Origin: Camarhynchus parvulus
Lineage: Eukaryota > Chordata > Aves > Passeriformes > Thraupidae
Direction of reading: 5' to 3'
NCBI RefSeq assembly: GCF_901933205.1
Contig: NC_044581.1
Location: 7,240,001-7,304,000, forward strand
DNA length: 64,000 bases
Part shown: piece by piece, positions 24,936 through 39,150 of the stretch
Layout of the letters: each line of letters starts with the position of its first letter
How positions within the stretch are numbered: position 1 is the stretch's first letter
The notes under the pieces: model-generated
Told to the model about the DNA's origin: nothing
Database searches by the model: none
What the model saw: only the letters and a program-made list of their open reading frames with translations
Translations under genes and position numbers: made by a program

Positions 24936-26647
24936 CTGCCGAGAGAGAAAGCGTTAGTGGGACCGGGGCACGATCCGCCCAACGCCCAGGAGCGCGGCCA
25001 TCGCCAAACGCAGGAGGAACGAAGATCAGAGGAGCCAAGTGCTGTCCTTTCTGGCTTCTTTTGGCACTAGCAATTGCAGGTAAACACAGAAAAGCTCTCC
25101 CAAACCAGGAGTGGAGTGCTCGCAGAGCGCTGCACACAGGATTGCCAGCTTTTGCTTACGCAGCAAGTCCTTGTGCTGCCTGCGCGGGGTGGGGCGGCTG
25201 TTAGACCACACCGCAGCACGTGAGCGCGTGCGAGAGACACAGCCATGGGGTGGGCATCACCAGCCCTGTCCATGGGTTGGGCACACTCCTTGGTGGGCTA
25301 AGGGCACCTGCAGTGGGCTGAAGCTCCTCAGGCTCCTGTGCTCTGGAATCTCAGCACAGGATAAGGTGCCAGAGCTGTTTGGTTCTGTGGAAAGCCATTC
25401 TCCAGAGCGACTTCTCGTTATTCAAAGCTGTTTGCCTCTCATGAAAGGCTCTACTGCAGGAGCCAGGAGATTTCTGCAGTGTGAGATGCCTCACACGAGG
25501 ATTCACACAATGTGTGTGAGCAGGGCTGCCTGTGGTCCCTGAGCACACCTATTGATACCTAGGATGCCTGTTCAGGGGGATCAGAGGCAATGGCTTGCCT
25601 GCATCCACCTATATTTGGGAGAACCTGCCAGCCAGAGCCTGCCCATAGTGTCAGGACCAATTCCAGTGCTGGAGGCCAAATTCTGAGTTATTGCATGGGT
25701 GTAAATCAAGAGAGCTTGCCAAAAAGTAACAATTAAAAAAAATATAAAGCTGTACATATCTGGAGAGAGGATCAGGATCGCTCCTCTCTTTTCTATTTTA
25801 GAGGGGATCCCTTGGGCTAGCGTACAGCCACTGGGAGTAAGTTTTGCTCCAAAACCAAATGAAAGTTTACTCAGGTGTCTGGCCAGATCCTCATCTGATC
25901 CAAATCCACCTCCTTTCACTAGAGACAAGAAAAGCACTTCAGCTGCTTACGCAGAAGCTCTACAGCCTCCTGTAGAACAGGAACAACTACATGAACATGC
26001 CTGAAAATACATTTCAGTCCCACAGCAAGACTGGGAGAGAAAGTTAAACAAAGCAGTGCCACAACTGCTTACGCCACAACCAGGGAACAGTAGAACAAGG
26101 GGATCAGGAGGAAACAAGTGGTTTCACTGCTTCCATCCATTGCAGCACATCTCTGAAGATGCCTCCACCAGCCTGAGAAAGTTCAACAGTCTCAGAGCAA
26201 GCCTGAACTGACCTGCAGCCCAGGGGAGATGATGCTCCTCACACAAGCCTTCCCATCTCTCGCAGCTTACTGATCTCCAGGTTCCTCCTTTAGAGGGTTG
26301 GGTGTTTAAGCACAACATAAACTCCCTGCTCTGATGCAAAGCCACCTCGTAGGACAGCCTGTGGGACTGCACAGGAGAGGTGAGGACACCCATGTGATGC
26401 CTCCACAATCCCTGCCTGCAACGAGCCGGCAGAACTACAGTGACAGGCAAACCACACACTGCCTGTGGGACAGTACTGCTTCCTTACCTTTTCTGCTCTT
26501 TCTCCTGATGTCAGCGAAAGCAAGGCTAGATGGATGGCAGCAGGCTCCTAAAGTGCCCACACCTTTTCTGAGAGACCAACTTCCTCCTGCAATACTCAAG
26601 GCCAATGCAACTAGATAAACAGAGGTTGAGGAGCTATTTTTCATACA

Positions 26648-26720
26648 CATAGAATCATAGATTATCCTGAGTTGGAATACTTAATCCAGTGTTCTTAAAC
26701 CAGAATTCCAAAAGCAAGAG
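26648..26720 (-). mobile_element. CR1 LINE fragment, decayed
   Basis: The plus strand reads AGAATCATAGATTATCCTGAG TTGGAA, the reverse complement of the CR1 3' end. Beyond about 70 bases similarity fades. Probable old, truncated copy. Confidence 0.5.
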
Positions 26721-28111
26721 CCCTATGTGCACACTCCCAAGTGCTGAATTCTAGGGGATGAGCATTTAACCCCAATTCTAAATAGGAGGAGAAGGCTGTT
26801 TTAAACAATTTACTTTTCACTCAGAAAAATAATAACCTCTGTTGATACCAATCAGCCCCAGCAAGTGTCTGTGACCTTGTCAGATAAAACTGGCCTTCAC
26901 AGAGGTGCTCTCCCACCCCACCAGTCACCTTCTTGGGCACTATCACAGTAACATTGCTGCTGGCAGCATTTGACAACAATCTCCCTCTGACCCTCCACAG
27001 CCCACAAATTCAAAACATCAATCAAAACCAGCTGGGGTTTGTTCTGCACCTTCTTCTGCTTGAGCAAAATTCTTTCAGATATCAATCCCTCCCCAAAATA
27101 AATTTGTTAAGATCACTGTTGCAAATAAAACAAAGAAGTCAAAATATTTGCACATGGGTCAGTGCATTGCTCTAAGGTTCTCACACCATTCCTCCTGCCT
27201 TAGACTTCACAAAACAATTATTAACATTGGCACCAAATCAAAAATCCTTTATATGGTTAAAATAAACCAGGTTGTACCGTATCCTTTCTTTAGTAAAATA
27301 CAAAATAACCATAGCCTGTAGCCATTGCAGAGTGCAGTGCTAACTGCACTCCCGAGCACAGAGGCTTTCTCTCCCTCTGGCTAGATTATACCACAAAGCC
27401 ATGATAGCTGTGTAGATTTCTAAGGGATAGAGAGAAGGTTTCAACCACTACCTTTTGGTAGAAAGAGATGTTTGTATCAATCTCTGCTAATTCTGCAGGA
27501 AAAGCCCCAGACAAGAAGTAGATTCCCACATCCCACTGTGCTGCATTGAATTGTAGCACCAACATCCTTGGGAGGCTACAGAACAAGGTACAGAAAGAGG
27601 CTACAGAGCACAGCAGTCTCCATGTGCTCAGAGGAATGTGGAGGTGACACTGCTCCTCAGTGCTCCCACCCAGGATGGTCACCCAGGGACAGCTCCTGCC
27701 TGGAAGGAGAGTGAAACATGGCACTGCCTCAGAAACCACCTTGAAAATACAGAGGGTAGAACATGGCAGAGCTTGGAACCTCCAACAGCAACAGACTCTC
27801 CTTCAGTAGGGGACTCATTAACCCAGCTCACAATCCTAGGGATGGGGCTGCTTATTTGCACTAATTAACTTCTCAGACTGCAGAGGGGCTGGAGGAAAGC
27901 ACCTCAGCCAGGACTACAGGAGGCCTCATGGTGCTGCCAGAGCACAGATGGGCAGCCTCACACATCCAGCCTGCTGCCAGGGCCAGCTGCCATGCACGTG
28001 GAGGAGATGTGGTTTGCAGGCACAGGGAACTCATACAAACCAGAGAAAGGCATAGTGCCCTGTGGTCCTGAGGCCGATAAACCTGAAATCTAGAGCCCAT
28101 CTCACCTACAT

Positions 28112-28400
28112 CATGGAATCATAGACTGAGTAATGAAGGGATCTTGGAGGTCATCTATCCAAGTTCCCTGCTCCAGAGTGCCCTAGATCATACTAGGAGC
28201 CCCCCTAGACCCCTGCAGGGTCTCCTAGAGCATGTTACTCCAGACAGCTTTTGAATATCTCCAGAGAAGGAGACTCCACAATCTCTGGGTAACTTGTTCC
28301 AGAGGTCCCATGCTTTATCTCAAACAGGCAATGTAACCCCCAGCAGGCACAAGGAGAAACTTTTGTGACCCAGGATAAGTGAACAGAACCTGGAGAGAAG
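28112..28400 (-). mobile_element. CR1 LINE 3' fragment
   Basis: Starts GGAATCATAGACTGAG, then GGGATCTTGGAGGTCATCTA, then TTTTGAATATCTCCAGAGA, GGAGACTCCACAATCTCTGG and TAACTTGTTCCAGAGG. These are successive landmarks of the reversed avian CR1 3' region. Only the 3' end is present, as usual for this family. Confidence 0.78.
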
Positions 28401-28940
28401 GAGAACAAGCTAAACCTAAAAGAATCCATGGAGGGGCACTCCTACCCCAGCACATTTCCACTACAACCAGCCCATAGTGGTCTCCAAGAGCTGGCAGAGC
28501 CTGGCACAGAAGCCTGCTGAAAAAAACCAGCCTCCTTTAGGGACTGCACATTTCAAGCTTCCCTGATTCCAATACTGTTGCCACATCCCTCTCACAAGAA
28601 AGGTCCTGGACATGTGCTCCTTTCAGCCACTGGGCACAAACACCAACAGGAGCACTTTCCAAGCAAGCCAGAGAGCATCTCTGCAAGCAAAAGGAGTCTT
28701 GGGATTCAAATGGTTCTTTGTCAATAGCACGGGAGGACCTATAAACTCCAGCTCACTGCCACCACTCCACCACACCTCCCAAAAGAGAAACATGCTTTTA
28801 AAATAACTCCTCTATAAATCAAGGCGCTAAATAAAGCCCAGGTTAAGGTCATGTCCGGCCAAACTGGCTTTCACTGCTGCTCAGCTGAGAGCCAGCTGCA
28901 GGGGCTGGAGCACAGGGACAGAGGAGGAAAGCACCACACA

Positions 28941-28965
28941 GGGATGGGATGGGCTGGGCTGGGCT
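28941..28965. repeat. GGGAT/GGGCT pentanucleotide run
   Basis: Five tandem pentamers, two GGGAT followed by three GGGCT. Short and likely polymorphic. Confidence 0.8.
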
Positions 28966-31900
28966 CCATGGGCTGAGCCATGTGACAGGAACAACCCAGC
29001 ATGGTCCCCCCCCAGGAGGCCAGGGGAGCAGTGAGAACCCAGAGGAGTTCACAACTGGCAGAGGGCTTCGGTCTGAGCCGTGGGTGGGCTGCGCTCTTTC
29101 CCCTGCATATCACAGGAGCCACGGATGCTGTGACAAGTAGAACAATAAAGACTGTTGTGGCAAAGCTCTGCTGCCCAGCCCTTAGAGCCCCACTCCATCA
29201 CAAACTGCAGCAAGAACCAGGAGTCAATCAGAAATGAAGCTACGAGTGCCTGGGCAGAACAGGAGCCCAGCAGCTGTTGCAAGCTTGCTTAGGGGATGGA
29301 TCTGCTTCTCCTGGTGCAAGCAGACACTGCAGGTTAGAAGAGGAGCCTGTCATTAGGCTTCTGGAGTAACCAGGAGCTTCTTAGACTTTTCTAGGTGCCC
29401 TGAGTAAATTTTCTGCCTATGTTTGTGGGCATAAGGAGAGCAATTTAGCAGCTCCAGCCACTGGGAACTCCTGTCATTCTACATTTCTTTCCTACTCAGA
29501 ACTGAACTTCTTCCTCTTTGGGACCTACTGCTCACCAATTAAGTCTCAACCCTGGAGAACCTCCTCCAGGTTTGGAGAACAAAACATCAGCCTGCCTGGG
29601 GAGCAGAGAGGTCATCCCCAGGGCTACACACACACTTCACACAGCATCAGAATATCAGTGCTCTTCAAGCAAGAGACAGCAACCCAAGCGGCTCAGGACA
29701 ATGTAAATCAGTGCAGGGGAGGCCTGCAATGCTTCTGGACCCACCTGGGACAGCAAAGCCTTGGCAGCATTTTCCCTACAACTCACCGAAGCACTTTGTT
29801 CATTTTGCCTACAAAGTACTGAGTCTTGGTCAAGGCGAACATGAAGAGGCACAAATCTTTCCCCGATGACAGCCCAGATGCTGTCTGCAGACTACTAAAA
29901 AAGATTGTTTTGGTGAGACCAGACTAACATGGGTTTGACTAACCCATGACTTATGGCAGACAACGCTCCTTTCCAGCAGGCTGGACTGGCCCATGTAACA
30001 CGCTGAGGATTCATCCCTCAACAGGAATTTAGTCAAAGAACCTACAGCTCTGCTTTCACAAACCTACACTCCCATTTGAGCTGCCAGAGAGTGAAACTAC
30101 ATGTGCCAAAGTGCCCCAGTTAAATCCAGAGCTTGCCATGGCTTGGCAGAGCAAGGAGCATGGCTGGGCAGTGGAGCAGAGCCCGGCAGGCTGTGAGCAC
30201 AGTGAGCGGTGCCCGTGGTACACCCAGCTCTGAGTCACGGAGCCTCTGGGCTCCTGCTCAGCAGGGAGACCTTGCCAGAGCTCCCACAACTTTGTCCTTC
30301 TTCTGCCAGCTGCCCGGAGCGTGGCCACGTCCTGCACGCACCCGCTTTGTCCCCTCTTGCCCAGGTGCCAAGACACAGTGCAAAGGCAGGGCAGGAGAGA
30401 CCAGAGTGTGCAAAGGTGAGGGGAAGAAGTGACCCAACCCCTCCCACACCCCAGACTGGAAAGTAGAAATAATAGCAAAATTGGGGAGAGGCAGAGCTCC
30501 AAGCAGCACAGCACAGTGCCTGCCCATGGCTCCCAGCCAGCTTTGGGACTGGGGGAAAAGGAGCTCACAGCAGGGGCTGAGCAGGGCTGGGTTAGCTGGT
30601 CCCTCCGCCAGCAAAGGCTGCTGTGCTGCACCACTTGGCTGGGGCTGCTCAGATCTCAGCTGACGTGAGAAACCTCATTTCCAGTAAAAACAGACCTCTG
30701 GGCTTTCCATGAAGCCTTTCCACTTTCTGACACAAAGCCGAAAGACAGACTGCTTTCCCTTTAAATAAAGGAGACATTTCTGTGTTCAGAAAGGTCTCTG
30801 GCTAAAAAGAAGGCTTGTTTTTCTGACAAAATTTGAGATTTCCCACTCATTGCTGCAGAGGAGAACCCTCCCAGCCCCATTTCCTGAGCTGTTCTAATCA
30901 CAGCGGCAATGAGTTCAAGAGAGAAAAATCTTCCCAGAGCAAGTGCCAGCTCCCCCCTCTGCTGCTCGCTCGGAGGCTCAGGGGGAGGCTGAGAAGAGGG
31001 CGCCTGCCTTCGGCACCCTGCCTTCCTCTGGATAAAATAATGTATTATTAAGAGGTGCAGCTATAGAGGTAGGCATTCCAACTCCTGTAATTACACCACC
31101 TTCCTGTGAGATAACCAGGAACAGCTCTACCTGCTCTTTGGGCTATTGTTTTAGGCTTTTCAGGGAGAAAAGCACAGCACCCAATTCCACTTGGGAGGCA
31201 AGTGTTTGCAGTCTCACCCAGGCCAGCTTTGCTGAAGGGCTGTATCTCCAAAAGCAAGCTGCTTTCTGCATGCCACCATGGCATCCCTTGCAGAGGGCAT
31301 GGTTGTAGCCTGGCTCAGCTCCCCTACACTGAAGCAGGCAGGACTGCTCCATAGCCTGTGGATAAACCAGCTCCTACAGCTTTGCAGGGAGTGGTGCTCT
31401 GCAGACAGAGCTCAGAGAATCATTTCCAGATGCCTCCCTCTGTTCTCCCAGCCCTACTCGGTGTTGACGCGGCTGCGGCAGCCAAAGCAGCTCCTACTGG
31501 GCAGCACACAGGATTATCATTCCAGGCACTGCAGGAAAACAAGGGCTTGGAAGCGATTAACTCATGATCTCTCATTTAATTAAACAAAGGGGAAAATGAT
31601 GTATTTGCTTTTCAGCTCCGAGGTCCCTGTTCTGCGCATGCTGTAGGTGTGGGCGTGCGCGGCTGGGGAAAGGCAGGCCCAAAGCTGGGTGATCTCTCCA
31701 AGCTCGGGCTTGGTTTGTTTTCACTCAAGGGGAGACACCCCAGATTCCTTTGAAAGTGAAGCATGACCTCCTGTGAGCTTCGAGCTTTGGAGTGCAGAAC
31801 TACACCAATGCTGTCCTTGTGCTGGAGCAAAAGGCAGGGAATAGCAGGCAGCAGAGGCAGCCTGGTTCAGGTACATCCCTGGCTCTGCACCACACTGCAG

Positions 31901-34900
31901 GTGGCCTAACACAGCCATTATCATATGGCAACATGACTGGTCACCTGAGCTTGCTCCCCAGCCCAAGACCCCTGTTTACTTGGGTTCAATACAGCACCTT
32001 CCCCCTAATTCACCTCACTTCTCCCTACCCTTCAGCTTTTTGTACTCCAGCTTTTCTGGAGAAGAGATTGTAACTTTCTCCTTTGGCTGTGCAACATCCA
32101 ACACATCAGAAGAGCTGCTGACAACTGCTGAAGATTAAAAAGGCCAAAGTGGGGGTGATCCACAATCCAAGAAAGTTGTCTTTTAGTCAGAGTGGGGAAG
32201 AACTGGGAAATGAAGCATTTCCTCACAGGGACACGTCTTGCTCCCTAACGAGTTCTCAATGTACTGAGCAGGAGCTAGGTCTTTTTTCCATAGCAACAAA
32301 TGAGCCCTGGTCTCAAAGACCAGTTACTTTCTATCAGAAATAGATCAAGGAGATGATATAGGTGTTTAAAGGGCAGCTGAGTGAACAGATCAAAGCCCTG
32401 TCCTTAAACAGACATCTTCCAACTGAAACAAGGGCCTGCAAGTGGATGAGAAGAGCTGTGTATAAAACACCATCCTACAGCTGGACACCAGCTTATTTTG
32501 GTTTAGTTTAATCAAGGGATTAAGTCCTTAATCTGAAATAACTGTCTAAGCACAGATTTTTTTTTTAAATATCACTGGCATAGCTCTAACAATGCAATTA
32601 ATTAAACAAGTTGTACTCTGTGTGTTGCAAAGCTTTGGGTACTTTTAGAACAACCTGCCCAACAACAGACTCATGTTGGAAGAGCATGAGTGCTGGCAGC
32701 CATGGTTTCACTGCCCATTGTTAGCCATGTGCACCTTTCCACCTCCTCGAGACCACCTGGAGCTCTCCTCTTCCCTCCTGCTGCCAACCTGCACAGGCTG
32801 CCCTGCCTTGGGCACCAACACTCTGCCCATGGCACTGTATGCCACAGTCCAGCCAGGGACCTCCACATTCCAAGTGTCATGTTCTACAACAGGCCCAGAC
32901 AAGGCTTGCTAAATCCTGTTAGATATCACAGTGAGAGCCAAGAATTTCACAGGCTACTTCTATACAAGTCCTGAGACATTGCAGCCAACTCCCATTCTTT
33001 ATAGGGCTCAGTCTACAAATGCACTAAAAACCTTTTTCTCTGCTATGGAACAAAAGAAATTGCTTGAGCTCATGCACCCCATTATTAGTGATAGGATTTG
33101 CTCTAGGCATTGGCATCCATCTGGCAAACCAACCCAAGCAGCAGCATGTTGTGCCCCTTCTTATTTCTGCCTAACGGGTACTAACAGGGCACTCCAGGCA
33201 GATGGAAGATTTCTTTATACCAGCCAGCTATAAAATACCCTAAGTAAATTCTTCACCAAACAGGTCAGCTCATTTTAACACCTTTTAGTCAGAGGCATTA
33301 GGCCATAGCCAACCCCTTGTGTTCAGACACCCATCTGGGGGCATCTTACAACAGATGGGCAGCCGCCTGTGCTCAGAAAGAAAATGATAATCCTTCATCA
33401 GGCCAGCTGATGAATGCCAAAAACGATCTTCATGGGGTCAGTACTTAGAGTATTAGTTCTGTGCCAGCGTTGCACACATTCTGGACTCACGTTCAGATCT
33501 CACCCCTTCCTTTTGCAAGGTGCATGAGCTGCTGGACAGACTCCCATGGGGACTGGTGGATTCTCCATGTCTTGCAACCTCCATAACTGAGGGTGGATGC
33601 CACAGAAAAATTATCCTCTTTTAGTTAAAGAGCTCCCAGACTCCATATGGAAGCTAGGTGACACTCTACAGTCCCAATATCCCATAACAGATGAGCCATA
33701 GTTCCTTTTGGCCTTAAACACACTGTGTTACCATGTGCTCATGAAATATGAGTCCTGCTATGTCAGAGGGGGACAGAAACTGCTCTGAAGCAGAGCTGCA
33801 CTTCCAGGAGGGGATGGCTGAGCACATGAGAACACAGTAAGTGTAGACCTTGGAGGAGCACATCTCTGGACACCATTGATAGGAGAAAGCACCCAGCAGC
33901 AGTCATCAGATGCCTCTTAGGAAGAGGCCATGAGGAAGAATGAGCCAGAAGGACAGAGAAGGCAGCTCAGAGATGTCCATGGTTATGCCAGCTCGTCCAT
34001 GGCCCCAAGAAGCACCAGTCTGTGCTGAGGAAGGGAGAAGTGTTCCTGGTCAGGGGGACCAAGATTTGTTCTAAGACTCTCTAAGGTCACTGGGGAAGAG
34101 ACACGTGTGCTCAAGCTCTCCTCCTGCCCCTAAGCAGCAAACCTGGGACAGATTCAGATGAAAACATTTCCCCTGTATTTAGATACAGCACTAAATGCAT
34201 GCCTCCCAGAAAGCTAAGTAAATCAGTCATAAATTCAGGGCATTTCTTTCATTAAACTCCTGAGTTAGAAAGGGGTGAACACAGGCTTTTAAAGCTACTC
34301 CCTTTATAGATTTTTTTTTCCAAACAGAAAACAGTCTCACGTGTCCCATTATTTCCATACATATCAAAGGAGGGTGGAGATTTAACTAGCAATTTCTAAA
34401 AGATCTTTGTGCACAGAAGGGATGTATGCCAAAACGTGGGTGGTTATAAGCCCAAACACAAAGGAGAATACATCCACAGGCATTTTTCCTCTTGATCCAT
34501 TAACGGGCCTGCATACCAGCCTCCTGAGCATATGAGAGGGACCTTGTTCAAAAGGTAAATGTATTCAGCAAGATGACAACAGACAGCAAATAACCCACAT
34601 CTTTTAGCCATGTTGGAGGCTCAGCAATGCTGGGGTTTTGTTGGGAGGCACTGAGACTTGACAGGCAGCCTCAGGGAAGGTATCCTCCCGAAGGAACCTG
34701 CTCAGGAAGCCTCTGCCACGCCTAACACGGGCTGCAAAGCTCAAGGTGGACACCTAGCTAAGGTCATCAGAACTCCAGCAGCTTTCCTCCTCTGCAGCAT
34801 GCAAACCACCATCAGTGTGCCCCATTGCAGGGGATCATAAGGCCCCATGGAGACTCCCTTTACGCCATCCACCAGTGTTCAGGAGGAGCACATGCAAGTC

Positions 34901-37900
34901 TTCTCTTCAGCTGAGCCATTTGATTCCATTCTAATCAATGGCTGCTTACACCAGCTGAGGCAAAGGTTCATCCTGGGCTTCCCAGACTGATGGCAGGATG
35001 GCAAATCTGAGCAGACAGAAAGATTTTCAGATTCATTCTGTTCTGCTTTGATCTTGGAAGTTTCAGCTTCGTGTCCAGTGATGCAAAAAATAGGATACAT
35101 ATGAAACCAGCACTTACCACAAGAAAGGCCCCATTTTTTGTTAATATTTTAATGAAAGACTAAGCCAGCCAACAGAGGTGAGGCACTTGGTGTGGCAGAG
35201 AGGTATAAGCACGGCCAAACTTCAGAATCAACGAGGGCATGTCTACTCACTTCTCTGAGCTGCAAACAGGTACTATGGGTGGTGCAAAAAACACAGAGCA
35301 TCCCATGGCCAGAAGTGGGCAGCTTTACCCTGGCAAGCTCTCCTTGCTTTTTACTGCTCTTCAGTCAGCAACACATCTGCTTCCAGTGCTACTACTCACT
35401 TTCTTAGACCTTGGTGACACTGAGCTCTGCAGGACTGGAACAGGGGGTTCCATCATGCATAAACAGCCAAGAACAGGAACAAAAAGTGCTCTGGTGCAAG
35501 TGCCTACAGTTTATAGTTTCTGTAGGACACCTTGATTGTTTCAACAGGGATTTTTTCAATATTTCAGTGCAAAAGGAGCCTGTCGCCCCTGTGATGTGAC
35601 TTCCACCCACACTCAGCACCAATGCTCAGGTTAAGGCTGTGCACAGCCTGTAGGATGGTAAAAATTTTACATAGATTGGTTGCAGACAGGGTTACATTTG
35701 AGATGCAACTAGAAAATGAAGCTCTGTGAGCTGAGCACTGTGCCTGTGCTCTAGAATTTAGAGTAGACATGCTGGCTATCTTGTCTGAAGTGACCAGCCA
35801 GGAGATGCTGACAAGGCTCTCATGTTATGATCTCTTCTGCTATAGCAAGGTATTCCTTCAGAGCCAACTGCCCATGGGGGCAGCTGGCCAGCAGCACTGC
35901 CAGAAGGGGCTGTGCTACAGGATGCAGGATTTCAGAAAAACAGTGCTGACACTCAGCAGAGAGTCCTCCTTGGATTGTCTCACTGTAAGCATCTGCTGTC
36001 TTCCATTCCCATGTGGTACTAGAATACATTTGGCAATTTCTACAGGGAAAATACCTGGGTGCAGCTGGGCTGTCACCTTCATTCAGCCATTATTTTTATT
36101 GTTACATGTTCACCTGCCCAGAGCTTTTGAAAATAAGCTGGGGAAAATGCAAGTTGTCAACCTTGTTACCCCAGAGGAGGTGCTTTCAAACTGCTTCCAT
36201 GTGCTCAGGATTATGTCTCTGGACTTTGTCTGAGTTCCAACATCTTGCTCATGGTTTTGGCACAGAAATAAAGAAAGAAGATCCCCAATGCTTAAAGTTC
36301 TTTGTGATTCCCAGACTCATTTCCTTCCCACCCTGGGAGAAGACATAACTGGAGAAAGATAGATCCTATTTTCTGCTGAAACCCATCCTCTCTCCTACCA
36401 GCATAGAGGTGCCACCAGAACTTCTCTGAGGAAGCACCAGGAATGGTGAATCCTGGGAATACCAGGGAATGAAGACAGCTCCCAAGTCACAAAAGGCATG
36501 ATGGGTGAGCAAGGTAGACAGAGCCCAGCCAGACTCCTGCACTGCTCTCACCATGGGGTTGCACAGCTCCAGAAGTCACTTCTAGTGGAAGTGGGCTACT
36601 TTGGCCCAAGCTGTCTCACCCATTTGGTGCTTTGGGCATCTCCCAGCTGCTACAACCTTATGTACCCATACACAACATCAGCTCTAACACTGAAACCCCA
36701 TGAAAATGAATCACCTGCCTCACAGAGCAGGGCAGCCAGCAGTGGTGCCTTGCCAGACCTCCATCAGGAGCCAAGTCTCCAAGAGTCCTGCAGGCTGCTG
36801 GAGGCCATGGAAGGTCTCCTACAGGCCAGCAGACTGACACACATTCACTGAGATCCAAATCTTCTGCCTGCAGGGTTTGTTTGATTTACCAGGACACAAA
36901 AAACTCAATCAGAGCAGCTTGGAGCTACAGTCACAACTTGGTTGCTCACAGAAATGCACCTCCCAAAATGTAGATTGGTCTACCACAACACTGAGAACAG
37001 ATACCTGCCATGGACCAGAGGTGTCCACAATGTGGCCAGCACTCAGTGCTGGGTCTGGTGCAGCTTGGCCTCTGGTTCCTGTTCCTTCCAGCTGCACTCA
37101 GCCCCTGAGAGGCACAGGATCCCTCCTCAGCAGTGATACACAGTCCTTGAATGGCCAACCACCCAAACTGGTCATGGCACTGCTCCTCACAAAGGCCCCT
37201 GCTGCAGACAGCTTTTGCATCACACATTAAAACAACATCAGGGAGGGGAGCTGAAGCACTTGGGAATCAGAAAGACACCTCCAGCTTGAAGGGGCAGAGC
37301 AGTCTCTGCCTCCAACCTCCAAGGGCAGAATTTCACAAGCACTGTTCCAGCCCATGTGGCAAAATGCAGCCCATGAGACTGCAAGGGATGTCCCCAACCT
37401 TGCACAGCCCCAAGCAGTGCTCTCCTTTAATTTCAGCTTCACAATATAACCTGCATAGACCAAAAATTGCCAAGAACACACTGGGCATGGGGTGAGGGAA
37501 AGAGGTCTTCTGACTGGGATGGAGAAGTAGAAGTGAGATCCCTCCAGAAGAATAGCAGAGGAGAGCACACCATGGCTCTGACAGGCATGTGAGGGCAAAG
37601 AGCACCACAGGATTCTCTGCAGAGGAGCTGAAGGGTGGTAAAGGGAAAAGATATGGGTCTATAAACTTAGCTCAACTTGCAGAAGTCAGAATTCAACTCA
37701 TCCCTCAATGAAAGCCAAGTTTCTGCAGGCTCAGAAGCTGAAATTTTAAAGGGCAAGTCACTGCCAGGCACAGCAGCAGTGCAAGCTGCTTGTCCTCCAC
37801 ATGGATTTTGTTCCCTCTGCTGTGGGGAAGCAGCCCCTAACATAGCAGGAGATTTGGGGTTGCTGGGCACATGGATCTCAGCCTGAGCATAGGATCAAAC

Positions 37901-38279
37901 GATCAGAGGCTGGACTGGTGCTCAGTGGGATGTCACCACAGGGCCAGCAATCCCTCCAGCCACTGACAGCCCAGGGCTGGGCACCTCCGTTTGCAGGGCA
38001 GTGCCAGTGTGACTGGGCAGGGGACAGCCCTGCAGCCACTCCCAAGGAGTCTGGGTCTGGGTGCTCTGCTGCCCACGGGGCTCACCATCCTTTCCCCTCT
38101 CCAAACAAAGATCCCCACGTGCACAACTTGACACCCAAAAGGAACACCCCTGCCCAGCTCCAGGGGCTCTCTGGGCAGGGGAAAAGGCTCTGCAAGAGGG
38201 CAATGCCCGGAGCCACAGAGCAGCATTGGCAGAGTGAGGGCAGGAGGAGAGCCCAGCATCCAGGCAGCACAAAAGACAA

Positions 38280-39150
38280 GACTCTGCCCGAACTGACCCA
38301 TCCCCGCTTCTCGCTCCAGCGCAGTGCCCGACAGGCACCTCGCAGGGGTCAGTGCCAACAAGGAGTTTGTGTCCCTGCAGCCGCCGCCCCGGGCTGGCAC
38401 CAGGAGTGCCGTGTGCCACTCGAGTAACGGGAAATGCCACAAGAGCTGTTTCCCACTCCCGGCATTAGCGCCGTGCGCTGGCTCCAGGCGGGCTGTCCCG
38501 ATAGCAGCTTCGTCCCGCACAGTGCCCAGGGCAAGAGCCCTCCGCAGAGATTTCCTTACCATGTTCCCGGCCTCCTTTCTTCCCCCTCACTTCCAAAGAC
38601 AGCGTTTTTTCTCTTTTTCCTCCATGTGTGCGACGGGGCGTCTCCTCTCCCCTCCGACGTGAACCACCGAAGCACTTTGAGTTCTGGACTGTAATCCAAG
38701 CCCTCACCGCCCCCAGCACAGCTCCAACTAATCTAACTCATGACACTACCGGGGCTGAGCAGGGGACCTCCAAGGTTTCTCTGACAGCCAACTCCAGCGC
38801 TGGACGGCACAGGGGCATAGCGAGGGCAAGGTGCCGCATCCCCCAGCCCTGCGGGACCTTAGGGACACGGGCAGAGCCAGAGGCGCTCCCGGGCTGCTCC
38901 TCACGGCACCGCGGCTCTCCGCGCCCCTCGGACCCGCTTAATGCAGACACGCCGTGGCAGGGAGCTGCCTTGGCCCGGGGAGATCTGAATAGCTGCTGGA
39001 GGAGAGTAAGGCAGGCATCCCGAGAAGGTCTCCAGCTTCCCAAAGAGGTTTCCAGCAACGTCCTCCCCCCTTGCCTCCTCTCGGCTTGTTTTTCTCCAAG
39101 TCCAGGGAAGTTTCGCCACTCCTCGAGATCCTGAGGCGCCGCCGCAGGTT
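38280..39150. promoter_or_regulatory. GC- and CpG-rich block between the two genes
   Basis: Around 870 bases with many CpG dinucleotides, strongest from about 38620 to 39145, flanked by ordinary sequence. Long frames on both strands (up to 209 codons) come from the low stop density of GC-rich DNA and show no homology that I recognise. It may be a promoter or enhancer; a GCCGCCGCAG|GTTAAGT donor-like site lies at about 39136 on the plus strand. Confidence 0.4.

Larger units (their letters stand above)
24936..38270. other. Region upstream of PLEKHG4 exon, no recognised gene
   Basis: Contains two CR1 fragments (26.65 and 28.11 kb), a GGGCT run at 28941-28965 and a small CpG-containing stretch just upstream of the exon (24960-25240). 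The missing PLEKHG4 first exon may lie here, but no candidate had an ATG, correct phase and a good donor. Long frames such as 30056-30634 lack homology. Confidence 0.6.

Noticed and set aside
25154..26076. Three copies of TGCTTACGC at about 25155, 25947 and 26063
   Set aside because: Flanks share almost nothing and the copies are only 9-11 bases; chance or decayed repeat, with no exon supported by the donor-like GTAAGC on the minus strand.
26488..26523. Candidate PLEKHG4 first exon ending AGAAAAG|GTAAGG on the minus strand
   Set aside because: The donor is excellent and the phase would fit, but the frame has no ATG before an upstream stop, so it cannot supply the start.
30056..30634. 192-codon minus-strand open frame
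   Set aside because: Low-complexity Ser/Cys/Leu/Gly composition, no recognisable domain, opposing frames of similar length.
37918..38562. Overlapping frames of 169-209 codons on both strands
   Set aside because: They are all open because of GC content; mutual overlap on three frames and lack of any family resemblance argue against coding.
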